64,000 nt of DNA from Parvibaculum sp. (GTDB lineage Bacteria > Pseudomonadota > Alphaproteobacteria > Parvibaculales > Parvibaculaceae), in contig NZ_JAUYUS010000016.1 in NCBI RefSeq assembly GCF_030694575.1, forward strand, positions 1-64,000, in the 5' to 3' direction. Position numbers and translations under genes: made by a program. Shown piece after piece: positions 15,774 to 25,500 of the stretch. Each line of letters opens with the position of its first letter. Position 1 is the first letter of the stretch. The notes below the pieces were generated by a model that saw only the letters and a program-made list of their open reading frames with translations, searched no databases and was not told where the DNA came from.

Positions 15774-16278
15774 GCAGATTCTCATGTCTGTTCTCCCGTC
15801 GCCGGGCGAGCCGACTGCCGCTCAAGCGGAGGCTGGGAACTACGCCAAGCGCAAAGTGAAGTGGAACGGTCTCACGATTTCAATCGAGAATGAGGCCGGC
15901 TCGATGCGCCGCGGGACAAACCGGAGGGGCGAGACCTGGGAGACCAGAATCCTGTTCCCATACGGCTACGTGAACGGCTCGATGGGCGTCGATGGAGACC
16001 AGGTCGACGTCTATCTCGGCCCCAACCTGGCCGCACCTATGGTTTACGTCGTTCACCAGCGCCAATACGGAAATTGGGCTGAGTACGACGAAGACAAGGC
16101 GATGATCTGCTTCGATTCCGAGGGTGACGCGCGCGCGGCGTTCCTTTCCTGCTATGATGATGAACGGTTTCTGGGGCCGATAACGGCGATGCCGGTTGCC
16201 GAGTTTGTCGACAAGGTCCGCGCGACGAAACGCGAGCCGACGATGATCAAGGCGATTCCGGTTTTGTTTCTTGGCTGA
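15766..16278 (+). CDS. Inorganic-pyrophosphatase-like phage domain
   Basis: A 170-residue protein. The segment GNYAKRKVKWNGLTISIENEAGS, followed by ILFPYGYVNGSMGVDGDQVDVYLGP and VYVVHQRQ, matches the soluble-pyrophosphatase-like domain common in phage polyvalent proteins. The family is named for fold similarity to inorganic pyrophosphatase, and catalytic activity is uncertain. Acidic residues of DGDQVDVY could bind metal. The ATG at 15766 is chosen for its GGGAG site. It overlaps the MuF-like gene by 8 bases. A TTG at 15739 would extend it by nine residues. Confidence 0.75.
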   Translation: MVKQILMSVLPSPGEPTAAQAEAGNYAKRKVKWNGLTISIENEAGSMRRGTNRRGETWETRILFPYGYVNGSMGVDGDQVDVYLGPNLAAPMVYVVHQRQYGNWAEYDEDKAMICFDSEGDARAAFLSCYDDERFLGPITAMPVAEFVDKVRATKREPTMIKAIPVLFLG

Positions 16279-16298
16279 ATAGCTGCCGTCGCCGGAAA

Positions 16299-16319
16299 TC
16301 GTGACGCAACACTTGCCCT
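16299..16319 (+). promoter_or_regulatory. Late promoter, leaderless type (leader peptide)
   Basis: TCGTGAC-GCAACACT-TGCCCT, then an ATG at the inferred +1 that opens a nine-codon ORF rather than the large gene. The start region is also an inverted repeat (16313-16335). Confidence 0.75.
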
Positions 16320-16335
16320 ATGACCTATAGGGCAA
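16313..16335. repeat. 9-bp inverted repeat spanning the start point
   Basis: TTGCCCTAT and ATAGGGCAA separated by GACCT. Since the inferred transcript begins at 16320, only part of it would be in RNA, so a DNA operator is more likely than an RNA hairpin. Confidence 0.45.
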
Positions 16336-16349
16336 TCTCCTCATGCTGA
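16320..16349 (+). CDS. Leaderless 9-aa leader peptide
   Basis: ATG at the inferred +1 encodes MTYRAISSC and stops seven bases past the ATG of the 1942-codon gene. The large gene has no Shine-Dalgarno sequence. I infer that ribosomes load on the leaderless ATG, terminate at 16349 and re-initiate at 16343. The same arrangement recurs at 56920. Confidence 0.4.
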   Translation: MTYRAISSC

Positions 16350-19300
16350 TCCTGTTGCTGAAGGCCCATCAGGGCGTTCTTTTCGACAAGCTTGTCCCGA
16401 TTGCCGGCAGCGTCAGCAGCGCCGGCGTGATCACAAAGCCTCATTTCGGACACCGCAAGGTTCTGGGCGAGGATGCGACGGCTCGTCCCGCCCCGAAGGA
16501 ATTTGTGGCGAAACCGGAAACGGAAGCGCCGGCGGCGGACGCAAAGGCGTCGAAGAAGAAACCGGAAAAGGCAGTTGGCGATCTCTTCGACCTGCCGCCA
16601 AAGATTGAGGCTGCCGCTCCCGTACAGGAGCAAAAGCCCAAGAAGAAGCGCGCGAAGCCCGCCGCTGCGCCCGTTCGGGAGCATCCGGCCGAAGCCGTCG
16701 CCGTCTCCGAGGTCGACTACACCAAGCCGTTCGATCCGGACAATGTTCCGGAATTCGGCGTTCCGGCCGGCATCTCGAAGGATGCTCGTCTTCGGATCAA
16801 TTCTGACGCGGAATTGCTGATCGACTCAAAACTGGAATTCACGGATGAGGATCGATCTCTCCTGCGCCAGTACAGCGGCAACGGCGGGTGCGGCGCCTCG
16901 CTGAACGAATTCTATACCGACCCTAAGGTCGCGGCCGCCATGTGGAATGTGCTCGAACGCCTTGGGCTGCCTGACGGTGCCGAAGTTCTGGAGCCGAGCT
17001 GTGCCACCGGCGTATTCCTCGAAGTGGCATCGTCTCGCGCGCGTGTGACCGGCGTTGAACTTGAGCCGACAAGCGCCAAGATCGGGGCCATCCTTCATCC
17101 TCGCCATACCGTTGAGAATGCGAGCCTTGAGCGGTTCGCGGTCGGCGATGAGAGGCAATTCGATGCTGTGATCGGCAATGCGCCGTTCGGACTGCGCGGG
17201 TCTCTGATTAAAGATGACAAGCCGGGAATCAAGACGGCTGAGGGCTATTTCCTCGATACGTCGGTCGACAAGACGAAGTCTGGCGGCATTGTCGCGATGA
17301 TCGTACCGACCGGTGTCCTGGACAACTCCGGCACGCGCGCGCTTCGCGAGCGGCTGTTGCGCAAGGCTGAATTCCTCGGCGCGATGCGTATGCCGAATAC
17401 GGCATTCGAGCACTCACATACCGGCGTCACAACCGACGTGGTGTTCTTCCGCAAGCGGCCGCAGGACGTCGCCGGCGCGCTCTCGACCGTGAAGCAGGAT
17501 GTTCTTCGGAAACTCGGCGTCTGGGACGAAGAGTACCTTGCCGGCGGATACTTCACGGGGCGCGGCGCGGCCAACGTGCTCGGCACGATGACGGAAGGCT
17601 GGCGCGCGAAAGCCGGCATGGGCGAGGATATCACTGTCGAAGGCTCGATGATCGGCGTGCCGGAGGCCATTGCGGCGTTCACCGCAGATGAGCCGGCGTC
17701 GCCCGGTCCGACTGTGACGGAAATTCTCGACGCGATCGGTGACGATGACGGCAAAGCGAAGGCCTTCACTGCCTCGCTGAAGCGGCCATATGACCACGCG
17801 GTTGTCGGCTCGACCAAGATGGTTGACGGCGTCGAGTACATCCTTCAGGGCAAACCTCCTCGCTGGCATCGTGTCGACGAATTCATGCAAGTCGACGCCG
17901 TGACGGAAGCCGACGCGCTCTCTCAAGAGATTGAGCGACTCATGACTGGCGGCGTTGCCGATCGCCAGGCGCTCGAAGAGGCGATACACGCCTATGTCGA
18001 GAAGCATGGTATCCCGTCAAAAAACCCGGACCTGTTGCTGGCGGCAAGCCACGACAAGATACTCTATCGGCTGATCGGCGCGGTAAACCCCGACGGCTCC
18101 CTGTCCGACGTCGTCTCCAATCGCCAGGCAGCGCCCGTCGAGTCGACATTCGACGCGGCCGCGCAGTCTCTCGCTCTCGAATTGGGCGATTTTACGCCTG
18201 AACAAGTTGCGGCGCGCTGGCACAGCGGCGACACAGAAACCGTTCTCGACCACCTCTACGCCTCGCCCGACTATGCTCTGTTGCCCGGTGGCGGATGGAC
18301 GTCGTCCGACAACTACCTTTCCGGCGAACTGTGGCCGAAATTCGATTCCGTGAAGGAAGCCCTTGGCGCCGAAGACTTGCCGGCTGCCGACCGCGCGAAG
18401 TTTGAGCGCCAGGCCACGCTACTCGAAGAGACGATTGATCCCAAGTCGCTGGAAGACGTCGAGATTTCGCTGAATTCCGCGTTTCTTCCCCTCGAAGTCG
18501 TGGCTGCGTTCTTTAATGAGCGCAATGCCGCGAGCGACAACGAGTGGATGCGCAATGGTGCGAATCTCGCGATCACCTTCGATCAAGGCGTGTATGCGCT
18601 GAGCGGCGGCATTCACGAGACCGGCCTGCTTGAAAAATACCTGAATCGAACCGGCGTCCGAAAGGACGATCTGCCGACGGTTGATGCATGGAATGCCGAG
18701 TTCAAGCAATGGATTACGGCTTCCAAGTACCGGGACCGCGTTGAGGAACTTTACAACCGAAAGTTTCAGGGTTTCCGCCAGAAACAGTATTCGAACGTGC
18801 CATTCGAGATACCTGGCCTGAACACCGAAGGCCTGAAGGAATATCAGTATTCCGGCGTGCGCTGGGCGCTGGAGGCCGGCAAGGGCATCATCGCGGCAGA
18901 CGTTGGCTTGGGTAAAACCGTGCGCGGCCTGATCCTCGCCCGCATGGCACAGGTGACCGGCAAGGCGAAGCGGCCGATGATCATCGTGCCGAAGTCGGTT
19001 CTCGCGAATTGGGTCGCTGAGGCAGAAAAGTGGTTTCCCGGCTCGCGCGTGCTCGTGATTGGCGAGACCTACACCAAGGGCAAGGACGGCCAGCTCAAGG
19101 GAAAACAGGACACGGCCGACGAACGCAACCGAAAACTGCACGATCTGACGCAGAATGATTACGATTTCATTCTGATCTCCCAGCCGGCGTGGAATGACAT
19201 CGACCTGAATCCGGAGACGAAGGCCGGATACGCGAACGACGATTTCTGGGTACAGCGTGGGGATTCGCTCGGCAACGCCGGCGACAAGCGCCTCAACAAG

Positions 19301-22171
19301 ATTCGCGAATCCTATGACCAATACATGGCGGGGCGCGAATTCCAGAAGCGCACCGATGCGATATATTTCGACGATCTCGGCGTCGACATGCTGATCGGAG
19401 ACGAATTCCACGCCTACAAGAACCTCTACGCCGCGAAGAACAGGTTCGGGCAGGCGCCGAAGTTCCTCGGCGGGCAGGGCCTTTCAAACCGCGCCCTCGA
19501 CATGAATTTCAAGGCGCGCTGGGTGCGCGACCACAACGGCGGAAAGAACGTCTTCGGCCTAACGGCGACACCGACGAAGAACAGTCCACTCGAAATCTAC
19601 TCGATGCTCTCGCATATCGCGCCGGAAGAGTTCGAGCGGCGCGGCATCCGCAATAGCGAAGAATTCCTTGATCGCTATTGCGAGTTCCGGAACGAGAACA
19701 TCCTGAACACCCGCGGCGAAATCGAGGAGGCACTTGTCACGGTCGGGTTCAAGAACCTGAACGAGCTTCGCGGCATCATGCGTCGCTACATGGACCGGAC
19801 GACGGCCGAGGAAGTCGGGCTGGTGCTCCCCAAGCGGGATGACAGGATGCACCTTGTCGACATGTCGGAAGAGCAGAAGTCGGTGTACGCGGAACTGCGA
19901 GAACTGGCTGAGAAATCTGCGAAGGGGAAAGACGCCACCGGTGATGCCCACATTTTCTCCATCATGGACAAAATGGGCAAGGCCGCGATGGACCTTGAAC
20001 TGTACGATCCGGTCGTTTACGCCGGCGCCGATAGCCCGAAATATCATGCCGCCGTCGAGCAGATTGTCGAGGGCATGAAAGACGGCGGACAGGTGGTGTT
20101 CGCCGACAATATAGCGGTGCATCAGAAGGTGGTCGACGCTCTGGTCAAGAGCGGCGTCCCGCGCGAGCAAATCGCGATCATGAACGCCCAGGTCGCCGCC
20201 TCTTCGGCGCAGCGCCAGAACATTGCCGATGCGTTCAACAAGGGAAAGCTGAAGGCGGTTATCGGCAACACGGCGACGATGGGCGAGGGCCAGAACCTTC
20301 AGAAGGGCACCACCGACATTCACCACATGGACCTGACCTGGGAGCCGGCCTCGATTCAGCAGCGCAACGGCCGCGGCCTTCGGCAGGGCAACCTCATGGA
20401 ATCGGTACGGATTCACTCCTATCTCGCGAAGGGCAGCTTCGACGGCTACCGATACCAGTCTCTTCTTGCCAAGAAGGATTGGCAGGATTTGCTCTGGAAC
20501 GGCGGTGATCGCGTCGAAAACCTGTCTCGCGAGGGCAATCTGAGCCGCGACGATATGCTCGTCATGCTGTCGGCCGACCCTGAATCCGCGCGCGAGAAGA
20601 TGGTGACCAACAAGGCGGCGGCTCTCCAGCGCTTCGAGGCGATGAAGCATAAGGATGCTGCGTCCGATTTCTCTCGGTTCCAGGAAATGAGCCGCAGCTA
20701 CTCGGGCCTGAAGAAGAAGGATACTCCGAGCGCCGAGCGGCTGCGGGTGAAGATCGCGCGCGCCCGGATCGCGCTCGACAACAACAAATGGTTCAAGGCC
20801 AAGGAAGCGCTCGACTCGAAGGTTCCCGTCATCCTGCATCCTGAAACTGGTACGCCGTTCTTCGCCGGCGCGGCCTTCGAGAATGTCAAAACAGAGAATG
20901 GCGTTGCGGTCGAGACGCGGAGATTCGTCGTCACGTCGGCAAACCCGATGAACGGCACAGTGAGGGTGCGTCCATACGGAGAAGCGAGCGGCCGCACCAT
21001 GCACTTCCCTGTTGACGAAATGGGCCTCGGAGTTAAGCCATTCGTTTACAGTGAAGCTGATGAGAAGGCGGCTGTTGCTGAGTCTCTGTCGGCGCAATCG
21101 AGCGAGAAGGCGGGCGAGGCAACGAAACCGAAGGATCTCCACGGCATGCCGTCGGCGGTGGTCGAGTCGGCTTATGTGCCGCTTCAGGCGCGGCTCAAGG
21201 ACGGCTTTCGGAATTATCAATGGTCACCAGACTTTGGGAGCGTTCTGGCGATGGTTTCCCATGGGGGCGAGCCTGTTGCCGCCGCCTCCTACGATGCGCA
21301 AAAGATGCTCGATGATCACGACATCATGCTTCCGATAGAGGCGCACAAGAAAAAGGCGATCGCGGCCTATATCTTGGACGAGCGCGCCAAGGAATTCAGG
21401 AATGAAACCACTCAGGGGCGTGGAAGAAATCAGTCATCAAGCCGGTTTGTCGAGAGGTATCCTGGCGATAGTTGGCAGTTTAGAAATCGCTGGGCTGAGG
21501 CTGGCCGAGGCGCGTTCGGTACTGACTTCGCGGATGAGGCCCATGCCGAATTCGAGCGCGTCCAAGGCGAGGAAGCGCGCCATGCAAAAACCACAACTGA
21601 AGCAATCGATGCTGTGGTGCCGATGCTCTCTGCCGACTATTCTGGGGTGACGTGGCCCAGGAAGTCGCTCGCCATAGTTTGGGCGCGCGCCAAGCGCGAG
21701 GGGAAGCTTGATGAGCCTATGTCCTCGGTGATCCCGACGAAAGAGACCAAGTGGAACGGGGTTCAGCCGAAATATCCGACGCAATTGTTCGCGACGAAGA
21801 GCGGCAACGGCCGCTCCGGCGTTGCAACCGACCGCCTGACGGTTCGGAACGCACTCACCACGCTTGCGCATGCGAACGGTCACACCGATCTCGCCGCAGC
21901 GATGACCGCCTCATATCCCGACCCTGCCGCTGCCGTTGCCGGCTTGATCCGTCTCGGCGTCGACAATGAGCACGTGGTAGCTGGAATCCGGCACGTGATT
22001 GCCAAGCACCCGAAGGTCGGCGAAGGGCGCGTTGATAATGCGGTCCAATTCAGAGACCTACCGCCTCACGTGCAGCAAAGGCTTGGTGAGGGATGGGATG
22101 ACGACACAGTGAATGAATTTCTCGATCGTCTCGCCACGACGGACAGTGAGGCGAGCCGTGACGCAGCCTGA
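16343..22171 (+). CDS. Polyvalent protein: adenine methyltransferase + SNF2 helicase
   Basis: A 1942-residue multidomain protein. After a Lys/Ala/Pro-rich linker (about 40-120) comes an N6-adenine methyltransferase-like domain with motif I VLEPSCATGVF near 214 and an NAPFG motif IV near 278 (NPPF variant). A helical region is followed by a full SNF2-type helicase: Walker A ADVGLGKT near 852, DEFH near 1019, LTATPTKN near 1072, motif V GNTATMGEGQN near 1308 and motif VI QQRNGRGLRQGN near 1339. About 500 further residues carry unassigned polyvalent-protein domains. Such proteins are thought to be injected with phage DNA to protect or remodel it. Start chosen at the ATG coupled to the leader peptide. 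Confidence 0.88.
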   Translation: MLILLLKAHQGVLFDKLVPIAGSVSSAGVITKPHFGHRKVLGEDATARPAPKEFVAKPETEAPAADAKASKKKPEKAVGDLFDLPPKIEAAAPVQEQKPKKKRAKPAAAPVREHPAEAVAVSEVDYTKPFDPDNVPEFGVPAGISKDARLRINSDAELLIDSKLEFTDEDRSLLRQYSGNGGCGASLNEFYTDPKVAAAMWNVLERLGLPDGAEVLEPSCATGVFLEVASSRARVTGVELEPTSAKIGAILHPRHTVENASLERFAVGDERQFDAVIGNAPFGLRGSLIKDDKPGIKTAEGYFLDTSVDKTKSGGIVAMIVPTGVLDNSGTRALRERLLRKAEFLGAMRMPNTAFEHSHTGVTTDVVFFRKRPQDVAGALSTVKQDVLRKLGVWDEEYLAGGYFTGRGAANVLGTMTEGWRAKAGMGEDITVEGSMIGVPEAIAAFTADEPASPGPTVTEILDAIGDDDGKAKAFTASLKRPYDHAVVGSTKMVDGVEYILQGKPPRWHRVDEFMQVDAVTEADALSQEIERLMTGGVADRQALEEAIHAYVEKHGIPSKNPDLLLAASHDKILYRLIGAVNPDGSLSDVVSNRQAAPVESTFDAAAQSLALELGDFTPEQVAARWHSGDTETVLDHLYASPDYALLPGGGWTSSDNYLSGELWPKFDSVKEALGAEDLPAADRAKFERQATLLEETIDPKSLEDVEISLNSAFLPLEVVAAFFNERNAASDNEWMRNGANLAITFDQGVYALSGGIHETGLLEKYLNRTGVRKDDLPTVDAWNAEFKQWITASKYRDRVEELYNRKFQGFRQKQYSNVPFEIPGLNTEGLKEYQYSGVRWALEAGKGIIAADVGLGKTVRGLILARMAQVTGKAKRPMIIVPKSVLANWVAEAEKWFPGSRVLVIGETYTKGKDGQLKGKQDTADERNRKLHDLTQNDYDFILISQPAWNDIDLNPETKAGYANDDFWVQRGDSLGNAGDKRLNKIRESYDQYMAGREFQKRTDAIYFDDLGVDMLIGDEFHAYKNLYAAKNRFGQAPKFLGGQGLSNRALDMNFKARWVRDHNGGKNVFGLTATPTKNSPLEIYSMLSHIAPEEFERRGIRNSEEFLDRYCEFRNENILNTRGEIEEALVTVGFKNLNELRGIMRRYMDRTTAEEVGLVLPKRDDRMHLVDMSEEQKSVYAELRELAEKSAKGKDATGDAHIFSIMDKMGKAAMDLELYDPVVYAGADSPKYHAAVEQIVEGMKDGGQVVFADNIAVHQKVVDALVKSGVPREQIAIMNAQVAASSAQRQNIADAFNKGKLKAVIGNTATMGEGQNLQKGTTDIHHMDLTWEPASIQQRNGRGLRQGNLMESVRIHSYLAKGSFDGYRYQSLLAKKDWQDLLWNGGDRVENLSREGNLSRDDMLVMLSADPESAREKMVTNKAAALQRFEAMKHKDAASDFSRFQEMSRSYSGLKKKDTPSAERLRVKIARARIALDNNKWFKAKEALDSKVPVILHPETGTPFFAGAAFENVKTENGVAVETRRFVVTSANPMNGTVRVRPYGEASGRTMHFPVDEMGLGVKPFVYSEADEKAAVAESLSAQSSEKAGEATKPKDLHGMPSAVVESAYVPLQARLKDGFRNYQWSPDFGSVLAMVSHGGEPVAAASYDAQKMLDDHDIMLPIEAHKKKAIAAYILDERAKEFRNETTQGRGRNQSSSRFVERYPGDSWQFRNRWAEAGRGAFGTDFADEAHAEFERVQGEEARHAKTTTEAIDAVVPMLSADYSGVTWPRKSLAIVWARAKREGKLDEPMSSVIPTKETKWNGVQPKYPTQLFATKSGNGRSGVATDRLTVRNALTTLAHANGHTDLAAAMTASYPDPAAAVAGLIRLGVDNEHVVAGIRHVIAKHPKVGEGRVDNAVQFRDLPPHVQQRLGEGWDDDTVNEFLDRLATTDSEASRDAA

Positions 22172-22487
22172 TCCACGTGTATTCGCAGAGAGCGTCCGTG
22201 CGCTACTCAACGAGGACGTTCGGCGCTACCGCAATTTTGGCGTCTACTGGTTCGCCGTGAAGGCGGTGCTGAAGCGGTATTTTGACCGGAACGAGATGCC
22301 AATCCTCGGCAACTATGTTGCCGAGTCGGTGGTCTCCCGGATGCCGGAAGGTCTCGATATGGGGGATGTTCTGGCTGCGGCCGCCGGCGAGTATCAGGAG
22401 AACGCCTCCTTCAATCTCGGCCGCAACCGTCTTTCTGATCCATCCGGGGAGTTTTTCACCCTGATCGACCCGGACGTCGAGGGATAG
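22158..22487 (+). CDS. Conserved phage protein, 109 aa
   Basis: A 109-residue helical protein (FGVYWFAVKAVLKRYFDRNEMP near residue 28, then GNYVAESVVSRMPEG). The GTG at 22158, with GAGG seven bases upstream, is preferred over an upstream ATG inside the large gene. It overlaps that gene by 14 bases. It resembles short proteins that accompany phage polyvalent helicases. The role is unknown. Confidence 0.6.
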   Translation: MTQPDPRVFAESVRALLNEDVRRYRNFGVYWFAVKAVLKRYFDRNEMPILGNYVAESVVSRMPEGLDMGDVLAAAAGEYQENASFNLGRNRLSDPSGEFFTLIDPDVEG

Positions 22488-22489
22488 CG

Positions 22490-22510
22490 TCGTGACGGCA
22501 TTCTCTTCGG
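22490..22510 (+). promoter_or_regulatory. Late promoter, leaderless type (second giant)
   Basis: TCGTGAC-GGCATTCT-CTTCGG, then ATG at the inferred +1. No Shine-Dalgarno sequence. Confidence 0.75.
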
Positions 22511-25500
22511 ATGCCTCTGAAATCGCCCATTCTTCTGCTCCTCAAAGCCCTCCAGCCGGGCGAGAGGTGGATCACGGTCCACCCGAACGGCCCTGACGCG
22601 AAGGGCCAACCTGTCCTTGTGGCGCCTCAAAAGGACGGCTCAATGAAGGTCGTTGGTGGCGCAGGTGGCAAACTAAACCATCTCCGCCTGACCGGCGTTA
22701 AGCCACAATCTGAATACAAGGACGCGATTGCCGAGCGTGCGAAAGCGCGGCGCGAGGTGCAGAAGCATCAGCGTGCGCGTGACCGTGAACTTGGCCTGAA
22801 AGAGGCGAAAGCTGAGGCCCATGCCCGCATCAGCGAGCAGAAGCGCGATTCCGACCGCCTGTTCGTTGAAGGGGTCGCCGCGGCGATGGGCTGGGCGCCA
22901 GAAGACTACCGATTTGACTCTTCCAAGGTTGAGGGGCAGCCAGCCCACGTCGCCAACAAGCTCCGCCAAGCGCATGAACTTGAGATGGTCAAGCGCGCGG
23001 CGGCGGCCGTGAATCTGAACCGCGAGCGAATACTGGCCGATGCTGGCGCAAGAGCGGAGGTTGACCTTGGTGAAATCCCGTTCGATTCCGATGATGCGGA
23101 CGAGCTGAGTGTCCAGGATATTGACCCTGTCCGTTCCTTGCCGTCCGGACTCGGGTTTTCGGCGGATTATCGCGAGCGGGCGGAACGCGCCGGTGCGACG
23201 GAGGAGGCTGTGTCGAGTGAGGCGGAAGCCTTCAAAAAGCCGCTTTCCGACGGTCAGCGCCGCGCGGCGATCGCGAACGGCGAGACTGCCAAGCTGGTGG
23301 GCGAAAGCCTGAACGTCCTTCGGGAGAAGGATGAGGCGGCGAAACTCGCGCCCAAGATCGTTGAGGCGAGGAAGGCGCTGGAGCTGATGAAGCTCGACAA
23401 GCGTCGCAAAATGGAGGAGCGCCAAGCGCGGGATGCCCGCAAAAAGATCAATGAGGCCACGACTGAGCCGAAGGCCTATGTGATCGATGTCGATGATGCT
23501 GCCGTCGACGCCAAGGTTTCTGAGGAAATGACAAACGATATGCGCACGATCGCTACGCGCGCATTCCTGTCCGAGGTCGCAAAGTCCTCGCCAAGTCCGA
23601 CTGCCGATCTTCGGCGCGCGATAGGCGTTGGCGCTTACAATTCGGTGAATGCCCTGGCGCTCGCCGCCGGCGGCGCGGCTCTGGTTGACCGGAGCGTCGT
23701 TGACGTTCTCGGGGTGGCCGGCGCCGCCGAAGTCCTGTCCCGCCGCCTGCATACCGACCTCTCTCCTGAGGAGGCGGCGAGCGTTGCCGACGGCATGGAA
23801 GAGTTTCACCTTCATCATTATATGCAGGCTTCCGAGGAGGCGATTGCGCGCGCACGGGAACTCGGCGAGCAGGCGGCCGAGATTGAACTTGGGGAGGCCG
23901 AGAACGGCCATGACCTCGCTGTGCTTCAGGAAATCAACAAGCGCCGCATGGCGGCAATAGGTGAGTCCCAAAAGGTTCTCGGGCAAGCTCTGGGGGAGAT
24001 GGAGGCGAACGCGGCGCTCGTCTACGCGATGAAGCGCGTCAAATCCGACAAGCCGTTTCAGGTATCCTTGGGCGGCGTCGCGGTTGAGGACGCAATTCGG
24101 CAGGTGCGGGCCATAGGCCTGCAGCGCGGCGACTACATGCTCGATACGGTGGCAGGCAACCGCGTTCTGACGGTGACGCCGGAAGGCCTCGACCGCCTTG
24201 CGGCTCCCGTGAACCGTGGCGATCTTGAGCAGGTGAGGCGGAACCTCGACATTATCAGTGGTGCGCATGACGAGGAGGGATGGATTCCGCTCGGTCTCTC
24301 TGATCGTCCTGACCTCGATATGGCAGCAAAGCCGGGAGTCGCGGCTCAGTTCGCAGAACCGTTTACGCCTGGCGACGATCTGCATTCCAGCATCCGTGAC
24401 TATATCGGCGGGCGTGTCGCGGATGGTGACTCTCTGGCCGATGTGCTGGCCGATCTGCAATCCGCTGATTTCGTGCAGAAGGCGGGATGGGAGCGGGCCG
24501 ACGAATACCGCAATGCGCTCGATGTAATTGCTCCTCTTCAGGACGAAAACGGGAAGATGCGGCCGGCGGAGTCGCTGCGTCCGGAATTCGAGAAGATGGC
24601 CGACGAATTCGTCGAGTCACGATACGGAGCATCCAGGACTCCTCTCCACCGCCAGACATTCGAAATTAACGACACGTCTGTCGACGCGCTCCACCGCGCT
24701 CTCGCGGAGGAGCCGGCCGGCGTTGCGGCCTACAAGCAAATCGGCGAGATGACGCCTCAGGACCAAGGCGCTCTTCGGGAATATTTTGCCAAGCACGTGG
24801 CGCGCGAGACGGAAGAGGCCGGCGCTCTGCGTCACGAACTCGACCGCCATGTCGCGGGTGAGCCGGAGCGCGAGGCAACCGACATGTTCGGAGACACGGT
24901 CCCAAACCCGGAATGGGGAGAGTGGCGGCGGCGCCAAGACGAAATGGCGACCAAGGTGAACGCCGGGTCCATTACGTGGTCGAAGTATGTCGAGTCGATG
25001 CGAGGGCCTGAGAACGCCTATGCTGCGATGCAGGACGTCGTTCGGTCGAGCATAAGTAAGCATTTTGTCGAGGCCTACAACACGCTCAAGCCGGATGCCG
25101 CCTTGAGCCTCGGCCGAACGACTGTCCGCAACAATCTGAACCATCTCGACGCCGTCGATCCGAAGGCGCGCGATGCGCGTCTGGCGAAGGAGCGGGCGAT
25201 GGTCGACTCTCTTCGCGAGCGCGCCGGCGGCCGGTATGCGGCGGGTAGCGTGCGCGACAAGCTGGATTCGGCGCGGACGCAGCAAGCCGGCTTCGAAGCG
25301 TCTCAAATGGGGTTCTTTGCCGATCAATCGGAGCCGGAGGCGCGTGCCCTTGCGGCCGATGAGCGCTACACGGTCGGCCACGAGGCGGAGCGCCGTATTG
25401 CCGAGATGATGCCTCAAATTGGTCACAACTTCCGTCCCGGCCAGCCTGTGAAGCTGTTTCGTCCGACCATGAGCGGCGGCAAGAATTGGGCGCGCCAGCG

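Noticed and set aside
22158..22180. Late promoter at the 109-aa gene (CCGTGAC)
   Set aside because: First base and the invariant T do not match, and the sequence is coding in the upstream gene.
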